DNA of 64,000 nt from positions 1 to 64,000 of the forward strand of contig NZ_CAOJCN010000024.1 in assembly GCF_948329515.1 (NCBI RefSeq), in the 5' to 3' direction. Shown here piece by piece: positions 50,622 through 58,907 of the stretch (positions are counted from its first letter, which is position 1; every line of letters begins with the position of its first letter). Origin of the DNA: Cohnella rhizoplanae. Its GTDB lineage: Bacteria > Bacillota > Bacilli > Paenibacillales > Paenibacillaceae. A program made the translations under genes and the position numbers. The notes under the pieces were generated by a model, which had not been told where the DNA came from, did no database searches, and saw nothing but the letters and a program-made list of their open reading frames with translations.

Positions 50622-52037
50622 TTACTTGCCGTAGAGCGATCCGATCTCCTTCACCGCGGCGTCGAGTTCGCCCTTGCCGGACAGCGGAGGCGCGAGCTTC
50701 TGCGGGACGATCTCCCACAGCAGTTTTTCCTTTCCGTCGAAGAACGGCGCGGAGATCGCGTACTTCTGCGCGTCGATAAACGTCTGCTTGTTGTAGCCCT
50801 CGTCGTTCGCGAGATAAGCTTCGGCCGCCGCTTTGCTTGCCGGGATCGATTGACCTTGCTTGGCGAGCGCGGTCTGGCCGTCCGGACCGCCCAGCCAGCT
50901 GAGCAGCGCCCATGCGGCTTGCTCGTTCTTGCTGTACGGGCTCATGGCGTTGCCCGCGACCTGGACCACGGTCTTCGTCTCCTTGAACTTTGGCGGCAGC
51001 ACCGTGTCGAACTTGATGTTGGCCTTGGTGAATTCGCTGGCGGACCAGGAGCCCGCGAAGCTCATCGCCACCTTGCCCGTCGTCATCGTCAGGAACGGCT
51101 CCTTGGCGAGCGATTGGCTCTGGCTGAACGTCGGCGTCACGTGATGCTTGGTGACGAGGTCGCGATAGAACTCCAGCACTTGCTTGGCTTCCGGCGATTC
51201 CAGGCCGAGCGACTTGTCGTCGTTCACGAGCTTGCCGCCGTTGGATTCAATCTGCGGCTCGAGCACGGAGTCGGCGGAGCCTGCAGCATCGACCGTAAGG
51301 CCCCACTGCACGACGTTCTTGGCGTCGAAGTCCGCATCGGCCGCCGTCTTCCCGTTCTTGTCGAGCGTCAGCTTCTTCGCGATGTCGAGCGCTTGGTCCC
51401 AGGTCAGCTCTCCAGCCGGATAAGCGGCGCCTGCCGGATTCGTCTTGGGATCGTCGAACAGCCCTTTATTATAGTAGAGAACGATCGTGTTCGCGTCGCG
51501 CGGCAGGGACACTTGTTTGCCGTCGACCTGGTGGGCGGCCAGCACCCCCGGCTCGAAGTTGCCCGTATCGAAGCCGGTCGAAGCGATCAGATCGGTCAAG
51601 TCCTTCATGGCGCCGATCTTGGCGTATTTGTCCACGTAGGCGTAACTGATCTTGTAGACGTCCGGAAGATCCTTGGCGGCGGCCTGTGCCGTTAACGCCG
51701 TCCAGTACGTCCCCCAGTCCTTGCTGACGACTTCGACCTCGACGTTCGGATACTTCTCGCTGAAGCCTTTGAGCAGTTCCTTCGTCTGCTCGGTCTCCAC
51801 GTTCGTCCCCCACTGCGCATAAGTCACCTTACCGGAGATGTCCGCGGCGCCGGCCGTAGCCGACGCGGATCCCGATGCCGGGGCCGTGGCCGACGCGGAT
51901 GCCGAAGCGCCTGACGAGCCGCTGGCCGCAGGCGACGAAGCCGCGCCGTCGTTGTTGTTGCTGCCGCATGCCGCGAGACTCAGCATTCCGACCAGACTCA
52001 GTACCGCGAGCTGGGCAATCCGTTTCTTTGTTTGCAT
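50622..52037 (-). CDS. ABC transporter sugar-binding lipoprotein (family 1)
   Basis: 471 residues. The lipobox LSLAACGS puts the lipidated Cys at about residue 24, followed by a long Ala/Ser/Gly linker (to about residue 70) and the family-1 solute-binding fold (ISGKVTYAQWGTNVETEQTKELLKGF; SFAGSWSASEF; WALLSWLGGPDGQTALAKQGQSIPAS). It captures a sugar or oligosaccharide and hands it to the two permeases. AAGGAGGG precedes the ATG. It is the last gene of the transport unit, after the permeases, which is an uncommon order. Confidence 0.93.
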   Translation of the reverse strand: MQTKKRIAQLAVLSLVGMLSLAACGSNNNDGAASSPAASGSSGASASASATAPASGSASATAGAADISGKVTYAQWGTNVETEQTKELLKGFSEKYPNVEVEVVSKDWGTYWTALTAQAAAKDLPDVYKISYAYVDKYAKIGAMKDLTDLIASTGFDTGNFEPGVLAAHQVDGKQVSLPRDANTIVLYYNKGLFDDPKTNPAGAAYPAGELTWDQALDIAKKLTLDKNGKTAADADFDAKNVVQWGLTVDAAGSADSVLEPQIESNGGKLVNDDKSLGLESPEAKQVLEFYRDLVTKHHVTPTFSQSQSLAKEPFLTMTTGKVAMSFAGSWSASEFTKANIKFDTVLPPKFKETKTVVQVAGNAMSPYSKNEQAAWALLSWLGGPDGQTALAKQGQSIPASKAAAEAYLANDEGYNKQTFIDAQKYAISAPFFDGKEKLLWEIVPQKLAPPLSGKGELDAAVKEIGSLYGK

Positions 52038-52117
52038 GTTGAGCCCTCCTTGTACGTGAATGAATGATTAAATGAGTGACCTGCCCCTTGATGCGCTCCC
52101 CGAGGTGCCTGCCGGGA

Positions 52118-52942
52118 TTACTTGATCCCGGTCATCACCACCCCCTCGATGAAATAGCGCTGGGCAAAGAAGTAGATAACGCCGATCGGCAGCAGCGCGA
52201 GGAACGATCCCGCGGCGAGCACCGGGAAGTCGTGAGAGGTCTGGCCCATGATCATCTGCAGGCCGACGCTCAGCGTCTGCAGCTTCTCCGACTGGATGAA
52301 GATAAGCGGGGAGAAGAAGTCCGTCCAGGAGAACACGAAGGAGAAAATGAAGCCGCTCACGAGAATCGGGCCGGACAGCGGCAGGATCACCCTGGAGTAG
52401 ATCGTCCAGTACCCGCCCCCGTCGACATAGGTCGCCTCGTCCAGCTCCCGCGGAATCGTGAGGAAGAACTGTCTGAACAGGAAGATGAAGTATGGATTGC
52501 CCAGCACATGCGGAACGATCAGCGGCAGCCAAGTGTCGTACCAGCCGATATCGCGGTACAGCAGGTACAGCGGGATCAGCGTCACCTGCGCCGGGATCAT
52601 GAGCGTGGCCAGCACGATGGCGAACAGGAAGTTGCGCGAGCGCGCCTTCGTACGGGCGAATCCGAACGCGATCAGGGAAGAGAACAGGATGGTGCCCAAG
52701 CCGACGGAGCCCGCGATCGCGAACGAGTTGCCGATCCAGCGGCCCATGAGCGGCATCGATTCGAAGAGCCGTCCGAAGGCGCCGAGCGTAAAGGGATGCG
52801 GAAGAAACTCAGGCGGATATCTGAACGTCTGCTCCTGTGTCTTCAGCATCGTGGAGAGCAGCCAGAACAACGGGCCAGCGAAGATGCAGAGGCCGATCAG
52901 CAGCATGGCGTATTGCAGCGGCGTTTTCAAACGATGTGTCAT
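52118..52942 (-). CDS. Sugar ABC transporter permease (MalG type)
   Basis: 274 residues from the ATG at 52942, 2 nt after the upstream stop; AAAGGGGG lies 12 nt upstream. Six membrane helices and the MalG-type EAA loop with ELDEATYVDGGGYWTIYSRVILPLSGP (about residues 180-206), which contacts the ATPase. With the upstream permease it forms the import channel. The ATPase is not in the window; a shared MsmX-like ATPase is the usual partner in Gram-positive bacteria. Confidence 0.94.
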   Translation of the reverse strand: MTHRLKTPLQYAMLLIGLCIFAGPLFWLLSTMLKTQEQTFRYPPEFLPHPFTLGAFGRLFESMPLMGRWIGNSFAIAGSVGLGTILFSSLIAFGFARTKARSRNFLFAIVLATLMIPAQVTLIPLYLLYRDIGWYDTWLPLIVPHVLGNPYFIFLFRQFFLTIPRELDEATYVDGGGYWTIYSRVILPLSGPILVSGFIFSFVFSWTDFFSPLIFIQSEKLQTLSVGLQMIMGQTSHDFPVLAAGSFLALLPIGVIYFFAQRYFIEGVVMTGIK

Positions 52943-52944
52943 GC

Positions 52945-53838
52945 CTATGCGTCGCCCCCTTTGTCTGCCTCGTAATAGACCCAGCGGTTCGACGTCTTCA
53001 TGACGATCCAAGTCAGGATGAGGATGATGACGAACAGGATCCAGGACTGCGCCATCGCATAGCCGAATTTCATGTCGCGGAACGCAGTGTTGTACGTATT
53101 CAGCATGTAGGTCGACGAGGAGTAGTCCGGTCCCCCGTTATTCAGCAGTCTGGACTCGGTGAACATCTGGAAGTAGTAGATCATCTGCAGCACCAGCGAG
53201 AAGAGTATGGTCGGCGAGATCATCGGCATCGTGATGGTGAAAAATTGGCGGAACCGGCTGGCGCCGTCGATGCGGGCCGCCTCGTACAGCTGGGAAGGCA
53301 CGCCCTTGAGCGCCGCGAGGAAGATCAGGACCGGCCCGCCCGAGCTCCAGATGCCGATCGTCACGATGAGCGGCTTGCTCCAGCCTTCGGACCCGAACCA
53401 ATCCACCTTCGGAAGGCCGACCCCCTCCAGGATCTGATTGACGAATCCCCCGTCCGTGCCGAACAGCAGCAGCCAGATGATGACCGTCGCGACGGGCGGT
53501 ACCAGATAGGGCAGGTAATAGATCGTGCGGAAGAAGCGGATTCCCTTGATCTCGACGTTCAATACGACCGAGATGAGGATTTGGAACATGACCGTGATCG
53601 GCACGGCGATAAATACGAAGTAAAGCGTATTGCCGAAGCTTTTCAAATAAATCTGGTCCTTGAACAGGTCCCGGTAATTGTCGAACCCGATCCACCGGGG
53701 CGGCGTCACCGAGTTGTAGTCGGCGAAGCTGTAGACCACGCTGAGCGCGGCCGGCCCGACGAAAAACACCAGAAAACCTACGATCCAAGGAAGGATGAAC
53801 AGCAGAAACTTGCCTTCCTCTCTCCATCTCGAGGTCAT
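52945..53838 (-). CDS. Sugar ABC transporter permease (MalF/UgpA type)
   Basis: 297 residues with six membrane helices. The EAA motif is QLYEAARIDGASRFRQFFTITMPMISP (about residues 190-217). The N-terminal FLLFILPWIVGFLVFFVGPAALSVVYSF is the first helix. It precedes the MalG-type gene and follows the dehydrogenase by 23 nt. Specificity is set by the binding protein and cannot be read here. Confidence 0.94.
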   Translation of the reverse strand: MTSRWREEGKFLLFILPWIVGFLVFFVGPAALSVVYSFADYNSVTPPRWIGFDNYRDLFKDQIYLKSFGNTLYFVFIAVPITVMFQILISVVLNVEIKGIRFFRTIYYLPYLVPPVATVIIWLLLFGTDGGFVNQILEGVGLPKVDWFGSEGWSKPLIVTIGIWSSGGPVLIFLAALKGVPSQLYEAARIDGASRFRQFFTITMPMISPTILFSLVLQMIYYFQMFTESRLLNNGGPDYSSSTYMLNTYNTAFRDMKFGYAMAQSWILFVIILILTWIVMKTSNRWVYYEADKGGDA

Positions 53839-53861
53839 GCGGACTCCTCCAGTCTCTCGCC

Positions 53862-54962
53862 CTAACTCAATTCGCTGATGTAAACGTACCGCTCTTCTTT
53901 AATGGAGCGTTCGGCGGCGAGCGCGACGAGCAGCGCCTCCCGGCCGATCCGGCCGTTTGCGTAGGGCGCTTCGCCCGTGACGACGGAATTCAGGAAGGCA
54001 TGGCGTTGACGCTGGCTGCCGGTGTGTCCGCCGTTCACCGAATCGGACTCCTGGTCCAGATCGATATGATCGCGGCTCTTGTCCTCGGGACCGAAGATGT
54101 CGATCGTCTTGTCCTTCTTGGCGATCATCTGTCCGCCGTTGCTCCCGAGCAGGCCGATCTCGAGCCCCTCGTCCATGAGGTTCCTCGGCTTGAGGTACAT
54201 GCAGAGCCCGAGATTCGCCTTGCTGCCGTTCTCGTATTCGACGATGACCCAGGCGTGGTCGACGATGGAAGTGCTCGTCAGCGTCCGCGTCTCGTAGTGC
54301 GTATAGGAGTTCGTGATGACGTTGGGCTGTCCGTCCTTGAGCACGTGCTGGCCGCCGGAGGCGAATACGCGGAGCGGCTTGGAATCGATCATCCAGTTGA
54401 AAATATCGAAGTGATGGCAGTCCTTCTCGATGAGCGCGCCGCCCGATTTGGCGGAATCGTAGAACCAGTCCACCGGCGGAAACGGGTCGCGGAACTCCTT
54501 GCACCACATCATAGTGACGTTGCCGAGCCGCTGGGCGTCCAATTCACGGCGCATCCGGCGGTAGATGTTCGAATATCGGTACGTCAGGCCGATCTGCAGG
54601 ATGACGCCGGCCGCTTCCGCCTTGGCGATGATCTCGTCGCATTCGCAGAGCGTCGGCGCCACCGGCTTTTCCAGAAAAACGTGCTTGCCGCGTTCGATGA
54701 ACGGCACTGCCGCATCGCGGTGCATATAGTTGGGAAGCGAGATGACCACGGCGTCGAAGGTGTCGATGCGATCGTACAATTCCCGATAGTCGGCGACGAT
54801 GCCGGGTTCGTTCTTTCTTATGTACTGCATGGCCCTCGCCAAGTTAGATTCGCTCGGATCCGCGATCCAGACGATCTCGCATTCCGGGATTTGGTCGAAT
54901 CCCATCGCATGGCCGGTCCCCATATCCCCTACGCCGATCAGCGCCAGCCGAATTTTGCTCAT
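53862..54962 (-). CDS. Gfo/Idh/MocA-family oxidoreductase of the sugar locus
   Basis: 366 residues. RLALIGVGDMGTGHAMGF is the nucleotide motif and VFLEKPVAPT (about residues 92-101) holds the conserved lysine. The substrate domain has SGGALIEKDCHHFDIFNWM with the typical D/H pair (about 177-195). It is the first gene after the promoter at 55033-55061 and probably oxidises the imported sugar. GGGGGA precedes the ATG by about 11 nt. Confidence 0.92.
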   Translation of the reverse strand: MSKIRLALIGVGDMGTGHAMGFDQIPECEIVWIADPSESNLARAMQYIRKNEPGIVADYRELYDRIDTFDAVVISLPNYMHRDAAVPFIERGKHVFLEKPVAPTLCECDEIIAKAEAAGVILQIGLTYRYSNIYRRMRRELDAQRLGNVTMMWCKEFRDPFPPVDWFYDSAKSGGALIEKDCHHFDIFNWMIDSKPLRVFASGGQHVLKDGQPNVITNSYTHYETRTLTSTSIVDHAWVIVEYENGSKANLGLCMYLKPRNLMDEGLEIGLLGSNGGQMIAKKDKTIDIFGPEDKSRDHIDLDQESDSVNGGHTGSQRQRHAFLNSVVTGEAPYANGRIGREALLVALAAERSIKEERYVYISELS

Positions 54963-55032
54963 TGTGTACAGCTTCCCCCAACTCTCGATGTATTTTTTGC
55001 GCCAAATTTATTATGTTTGGATTACAATTTAA

Positions 55033-55061
55033 ATATTATTCGAATTTAAGATCGCAGTCAA
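55033..55061 (-). promoter_or_regulatory. Sigma-A type promoter of the Gfo/Idh-permease-SBP operon
   Basis: TTGACT, 17 nt, TAATAT on the minus strand, 70 nt before the dehydrogenase start. Five of six -35 bases and four of six -10 bases match. Confidence 0.7.
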
Positions 55062-55180
55062 GAAAATTATGAGCAGTTTGGATGAATATTTTCCCTGTTT
55101 TTTGGAGCCATTTTGGATATATCCGATGCAAAACGCGTTCGTATATGGCGGTAACACAACCTAACATTCGGATTTAAAGC

Positions 55181-55196
55181 GGGTAAGCGCTTGCTG
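55181..55196. promoter_or_regulatory. LacI/CcpA-type operator (cre-like)
   Basis: GTAAGCGCTTGC, read within GGGTAAGCGCTTGCTG, is nearly palindromic around GCGC and fits the LacI-family half-site pattern. It is 120 bp upstream of the operon promoter, so it may serve the local LacI protein or CcpA. Confidence 0.6.
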
Positions 55197-55280
55197 ATCC
55201 TATTTTTTATTAGAAGTGCACAAATACATTTTCATTGTCGTTTTGGACAATATTTGCGGCAAACAATGTCATTTTTTTTG

Positions 55281-55316
55281 AAAAATAAAAAACCCTGCGC
55301 CGCAAAACGGGCAAGG
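55281..55316 (-). terminator. Terminator after lacI
   Basis: On the minus strand CCTTGC pairs with GCAGGG around a GC-rich loop, followed by TTTTTTATTTTT. It begins 17 nt after the lacI stop. Confidence 0.6.
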
Positions 55317-55333
55317 CGTATAAAAGGCGCGAA

Positions 55334-56368
55334 TTAGGTCGATTGTCTGGCCACCAGCTCGAACGGCAGCGTGATCTTGACGGGAAGCGGATATTTATTC
55401 TGTCTGATGTCGACGAGCGTCTTGGCCGCGACCCATCCGATCTCGAACTTGGGGATGTGGACGGTGGTCAGCGGCGGCGATGCATACTGAGCAAAGTCGA
55501 TATTGTCGATGGAGGCGATGGCGACGTCCTGCGGGATGCGCAGGTCGCTCTCGAAAACGGCGCGCATCGCGGAGATCGCCATCATATCGCTGGCCGCCAG
55601 GAAGGCGGTCGGCAGCTTGGCGGGCTTCTCCAGGGCTCGCTTCATCAGCGTATAGCTCTTTTCCGCGTTCCACTCCGTATCCAGAATCCACTCCTTCTGC
55701 AGCGCGAGGCCGGCTTCGTCCATCGCTTCCTTATAGCCGCGGTACCTTTTTTCCTTGGTGATGTCGAGCGATCTGCCGGAACCGCCCAGAAATCCGATAT
55801 TCCGGTGGCCCCGCGCGATCAGGTGCTGCACCGCGTGCTTCGCCGCCATCAGGCGGTCGTAGCCTACGCTCGGTATCGAAGGATCGGAGACGTCGATGCC
55901 TACCACGTAGGGAATATGGCGCTTAATCGTGTCGTAGACGTCGGGATCGATGCTCTCGACGACGATGATGCCGTCCACTGCGCCTTCCTGGATCACCTTG
56001 TTCAGCATTTCGGGAGACTTGAGGTCCTCGCCGTTGTGAATATAAGCCAGCTCGCCGCCATGCTCCTGAATGCCCCGCTCGATGCCCTCGAGGATCGGGG
56101 AGAAGTACGGGTGGTTGTATTTGTTCTGATTGACCGCTACGATGCAGCCGATCTTGCCGATGGCCGGTTGTCTGGCCGACGTCCCGCGCTTAGCGCCCGC
56201 GCCGTCCTTGGCGGACTTCCCGGCGTGGTAGCCGAGCTGCGCGACCGCGTCCCAGATGCGCTGCCGCGTGTCGGCGTTCACGGCGCGGCTCGTATCGTTG
56301 TTGACGACTCTGGACACCGTGGAGATCGATACGCCCACTTGATCCGCGATATCCTTTAAAGTAGCCAA
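55334..56368 (-). CDS. LacI-family transcriptional regulator
   Basis: 344 residues from the TTG at 56368, where TTG-GCT-ACT gives the canonical MATLKDIADQVGVSISTVSRVVN; AAGGGG lies 9 nt upstream. A TTG 33 nt earlier lacks this logic. The HTH (about residues 3-30) and the hinge helix are normal. A lysine/glycine-rich insert (HAGKSAKDGAGAKRGTSARQP) leads to the sugar-binding domain (about 65-335). It lies just upstream of the sugar operon on the same strand and probably represses it, using the operators in 54963-55333. Confidence 0.93.
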   Translation of the reverse strand: MATLKDIADQVGVSISTVSRVVNNDTSRAVNADTRQRIWDAVAQLGYHAGKSAKDGAGAKRGTSARQPAIGKIGCIVAVNQNKYNHPYFSPILEGIERGIQEHGGELAYIHNGEDLKSPEMLNKVIQEGAVDGIIVVESIDPDVYDTIKRHIPYVVGIDVSDPSIPSVGYDRLMAAKHAVQHLIARGHRNIGFLGGSGRSLDITKEKRYRGYKEAMDEAGLALQKEWILDTEWNAEKSYTLMKRALEKPAKLPTAFLAASDMMAISAMRAVFESDLRIPQDVAIASIDNIDFAQYASPPLTTVHIPKFEIGWVAAKTLVDIRQNKYPLPVKITLPFELVARQST

Positions 56369-56470
56369 TTCGGTCCGCCCCTTTTCCTTGATTTGCCCCA
56401 AACTTGTATATGGTCTTCATTATAGCGAAAAGGCATTGCGCGAACAATAAATAAGTGGCCTGCGCACAGC

Positions 56471-56496
56471 AAAGCCCCGGCCGCCAAGGCCGGGGC
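56471..56496 (-). terminator. Terminator after prfC
   Basis: A perfect 9-bp stem (GCCCCGGCC/GGCCGGGGC) with a 5-nt loop, followed on the minus strand by TTTGC. The T run is short. Confidence 0.75.
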
Positions 56497-56533
56497 TTCC
56501 TTCATGCTGTTCTATCGCCGCTTGCTCGCTGCC

Positions 56534-58120
56534 TTACGGCGCCGTCTCCAGGAACTTCACGTCGGGCATGCGCTCTACCGCGGTGCGCATTGCGTACTCG
56601 TTTTCGAACAAGGCCACGTTATTATCGTTCTTGTCCTTGACGAGCGTCGAGTTGATGCGGAACTTGGAGGCGTCCAGCTTGTCGGCGACGATCCAGCGCG
56701 CGAATTGGAACTGCGTGCGGGCGAGCTGAATGTCGACGCCGTACTCGTTTTTCATGCGGTACTCGAAGACGTCGAATTGCAGCTGGCCGACGACGCCGAG
56801 GTACGTGTCCTCGAACGGGCCGATCGAGCGGAACACCTGCACCATGCCCTCTTCGGTCAGCTGATCGAGTCCCTTGAGATACTGCTTCTGCTTGAGCGCG
56901 TTCTTGACCGACACCTTGGCGAAGATCTCCGGAGAGAAGGTCGGCAGCTCGTCGAACGTCAGGTTCGAGCCCTGGGCGAGACTGTCGCCGATGCGGAAAA
57001 TGCCCGGATCGAACAGGCCGATGATATCGCCCGGATAGGCGGTGTCGACGATATCGCGGTCCTGCGCCAGGAACTGCTGCGGCTGGGACAGCTTGATGTC
57101 CTTGCCGGCGCGCACGTGCTTGACGGACATGCCGCGCTCGAACTTGCCGGAGCAGATACGCAGGAAGGCGATGCGGTCGCGGTGCGCCGGGTTCATGTTG
57201 GCCTGGATCTTGAAGATATAGCCGGAGAACTTCTCGTCGTCCGGCGCCACCTCGCCCTCGGTCGTGCGGCGCGACGTCGGCGCAGGCGCGAGCTGGAGGA
57301 AGTTCTCCAGGAACGTCTGCACGCCGAAGTTGTTGACGGCGCTGCCGAAGAAGACCGGCGTCAGCTCGCCCGCGCGCACCTTCTCGTAGTCGAACGGGTC
57401 GCCTGCGACGTCTAGCAGCTCGAGATCCTGCGCCAGCTGGTCGGCGAGATAATCGCCCGCCATCTCGCGGATCGCCGGATCGTTATAGTCGGCTGCCGGA
57501 CGCACTTCGATCGTCGAGTGATCGTTGCCTTGGAACAGCTCGACCTGCTTCTTCATGCGGTCGTATACGCCGCACAGCTCGCGGCCCATGCCGATCGGCC
57601 AGTTCATCGGCACCGAGCGGATGCCGAGGACCCGTTCGATCTCCTCGAGCAGCTCGAACGGGTTCTGTCCCTCGCGGTCGAGCTTGTTGATGAACGTGAA
57701 GATCGGGATGCCCCGCTTGCGGCATACCTGGAACAGCTTGATCGTCTGCGCCTCGACGCCTTTGGCGACGTCGATGAGCATGACCGCGCTGTCTGCCGCG
57801 GTCAGGGTACGGTATGTGTCCTCGCTGAAGTCCTGGTGACCCGGGGTGTCCAGGATGTTCACGTTTTTGCCGGCATACTCGAACTGCATGACCGACGAGG
57901 TGACGGAGATGCCCCGCTGCTTCTCGATCTCCATCCAGTCGGAGGTCGCATGGCGTGCGGCCTTGCGCGCCTTGACGGAGCCGGCGATATGGATCGCGCC
58001 CCCATACAGCAGCAGCTTCTCGGTCAAGGTCGTTTTCCCCGCGTCGGGGTGGGATATTATAGCGAAGGTGCGGCGCTTCGCCACTTCCTGCTTCAGTTGA
58101 TCGCGTGTCGCTTGGCTCAT
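56534..58120 (-). CDS. prfC: Peptide chain release factor 3
   Basis: 528 residues, full length. RF3 is the GTPase that removes RF1/RF2 from the ribosome after termination. G1 SHPDAGKTTLTE (about residues 23-34), G3 DTPGHQDF (about 92-99), G4 NKLDRE (about 146-151) and the RF3-specific C-terminal domains (RTQFQFARWIVAD) are present. Bacillus subtilis lacks RF3, so its presence here reflects the patchy distribution of prfC. It is transcribed alone with its own promoter and terminator. Confidence 0.96.
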   Translation of the reverse strand: MSQATRDQLKQEVAKRRTFAIISHPDAGKTTLTEKLLLYGGAIHIAGSVKARKAARHATSDWMEIEKQRGISVTSSVMQFEYAGKNVNILDTPGHQDFSEDTYRTLTAADSAVMLIDVAKGVEAQTIKLFQVCRKRGIPIFTFINKLDREGQNPFELLEEIERVLGIRSVPMNWPIGMGRELCGVYDRMKKQVELFQGNDHSTIEVRPAADYNDPAIREMAGDYLADQLAQDLELLDVAGDPFDYEKVRAGELTPVFFGSAVNNFGVQTFLENFLQLAPAPTSRRTTEGEVAPDDEKFSGYIFKIQANMNPAHRDRIAFLRICSGKFERGMSVKHVRAGKDIKLSQPQQFLAQDRDIVDTAYPGDIIGLFDPGIFRIGDSLAQGSNLTFDELPTFSPEIFAKVSVKNALKQKQYLKGLDQLTEEGMVQVFRSIGPFEDTYLGVVGQLQFDVFEYRMKNEYGVDIQLARTQFQFARWIVADKLDASKFRINSTLVKDKNDNNVALFENEYAMRTAVERMPDVKFLETAP

Positions 58121-58159
58121 GAATCACGGATTCCTCTCTTGGACAATATGGCAGATATC

Positions 58160-58168
58160 ATTATAGCA
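58160..58168 (-). promoter_or_regulatory. Extended -10 promoter of prfC
   Basis: TGCTATAAT on the minus strand, 40 nt before the prfC start. No good -35 is seen, consistent with extended -10 promoters. Confidence 0.6.
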
Positions 58169-58245
58169 TATTGTGCCCGGTCCAGGAGGTGAACCTGCGG
58201 CGCGAAGGACCGGAGCCGGCGAGGCCGCGGGAGCCGGTGCTTGCT

Positions 58246-58760
58246 GCGGAATAGCGCCAATTTTGCGCTATTGTGGAGCCCGGTTACTTGGTTGCGCGGG
58301 TCCATGCGGCGGAATAGCGCAATTTTGCGCTATTGTGGAGCCGGATTACTTGGTTGCGTGGGTCCATGCGGCGGAATAGCGCAATTTTACGCTATTGTGG
58401 AGCCCGGTTACTTGGTCGCGGGGGTCCATGCGGCGGAATAGCGCAATTTTACGCTATTGTGGAGCCCGGTTACTTGGTTGCGCGGGTCCATGCGGCAGAA
58501 TAGCGCAATTTTGCGCTATTGTGGAGCCCGGTTACTTGGTTGCGCGGGTCAATGCGGCGGAATAGCGCAATTTTACGCTATTGTGGAGCCCGGTTACTTG
58601 GTCGCGCGGGTCCATGCGACAGAATAGCGCAATTCTTGTGCTATGACGGCATCGTCAACGTTAGGCGTGCGTGTCCTTGGCGCAGAATATCACAATTTTT
58701 GTGCAATCCGGATACAGGTTACTTGGTCGCGCGCGTCCAATGCGGCGCAATTGCACCATT
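58246..58760. repeat. 62-bp tandem repeat with a hairpin in each unit
   Basis: Units start at 58246 (63 bp), 58309, 58371, 58433, 58495, 58557 and 58619; the last and the following bases to about 58760 are degenerate. Each unit holds AATAGCGCAA...TTGCGCTATT, a 22-bp palindrome, then GTGGAGCCCGGTTACTTGGT and a GCGCGGGTCCAT tail. In some copies the second arm is TACGCTATT, weakening one pair. Since 62 is not a multiple of three, any reading frame shifts between copies, so coding is unlikely. Positions 58761-58907 hold nothing further I can name. Confidence 0.93.
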
Positions 58761-58907
58761 CTGTGCCTTGGCGCAACCGGCAACGACGAAGGCCGCACAG
58801 CACCTTATCGGTGCTATACGGCCCCTATTGCGCTATGCTAAGTCAACCCGCCAAACCACGCCGCACTCCCGCTGGCGCGGTCGGCGTGATAGCCGCGCGC
58901 CACCAAG

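Larger units (their letters stand above)
54963..55333. other. AT-rich control region between lacI and the sugar operon
   Basis: 371 bp without a gene, much more AT-rich than the surroundings. It holds the promoter at 55033-55061, a LacI/CcpA-type palindrome at 55181-55196, the perfect palindrome GGATATATCC (55115-55124) inside TTTGGATATATCCGA, three TTTGGAT repeats and the lacI terminator. No ORF or RNA family recognised. Confidence 0.7.

Noticed and set aside
58246..58760. CRISPR array
   Set aside because: The whole 62-bp unit repeats, so there are no unique spacers, and no cas genes are nearby. The same applies to the 51-bp arrays.
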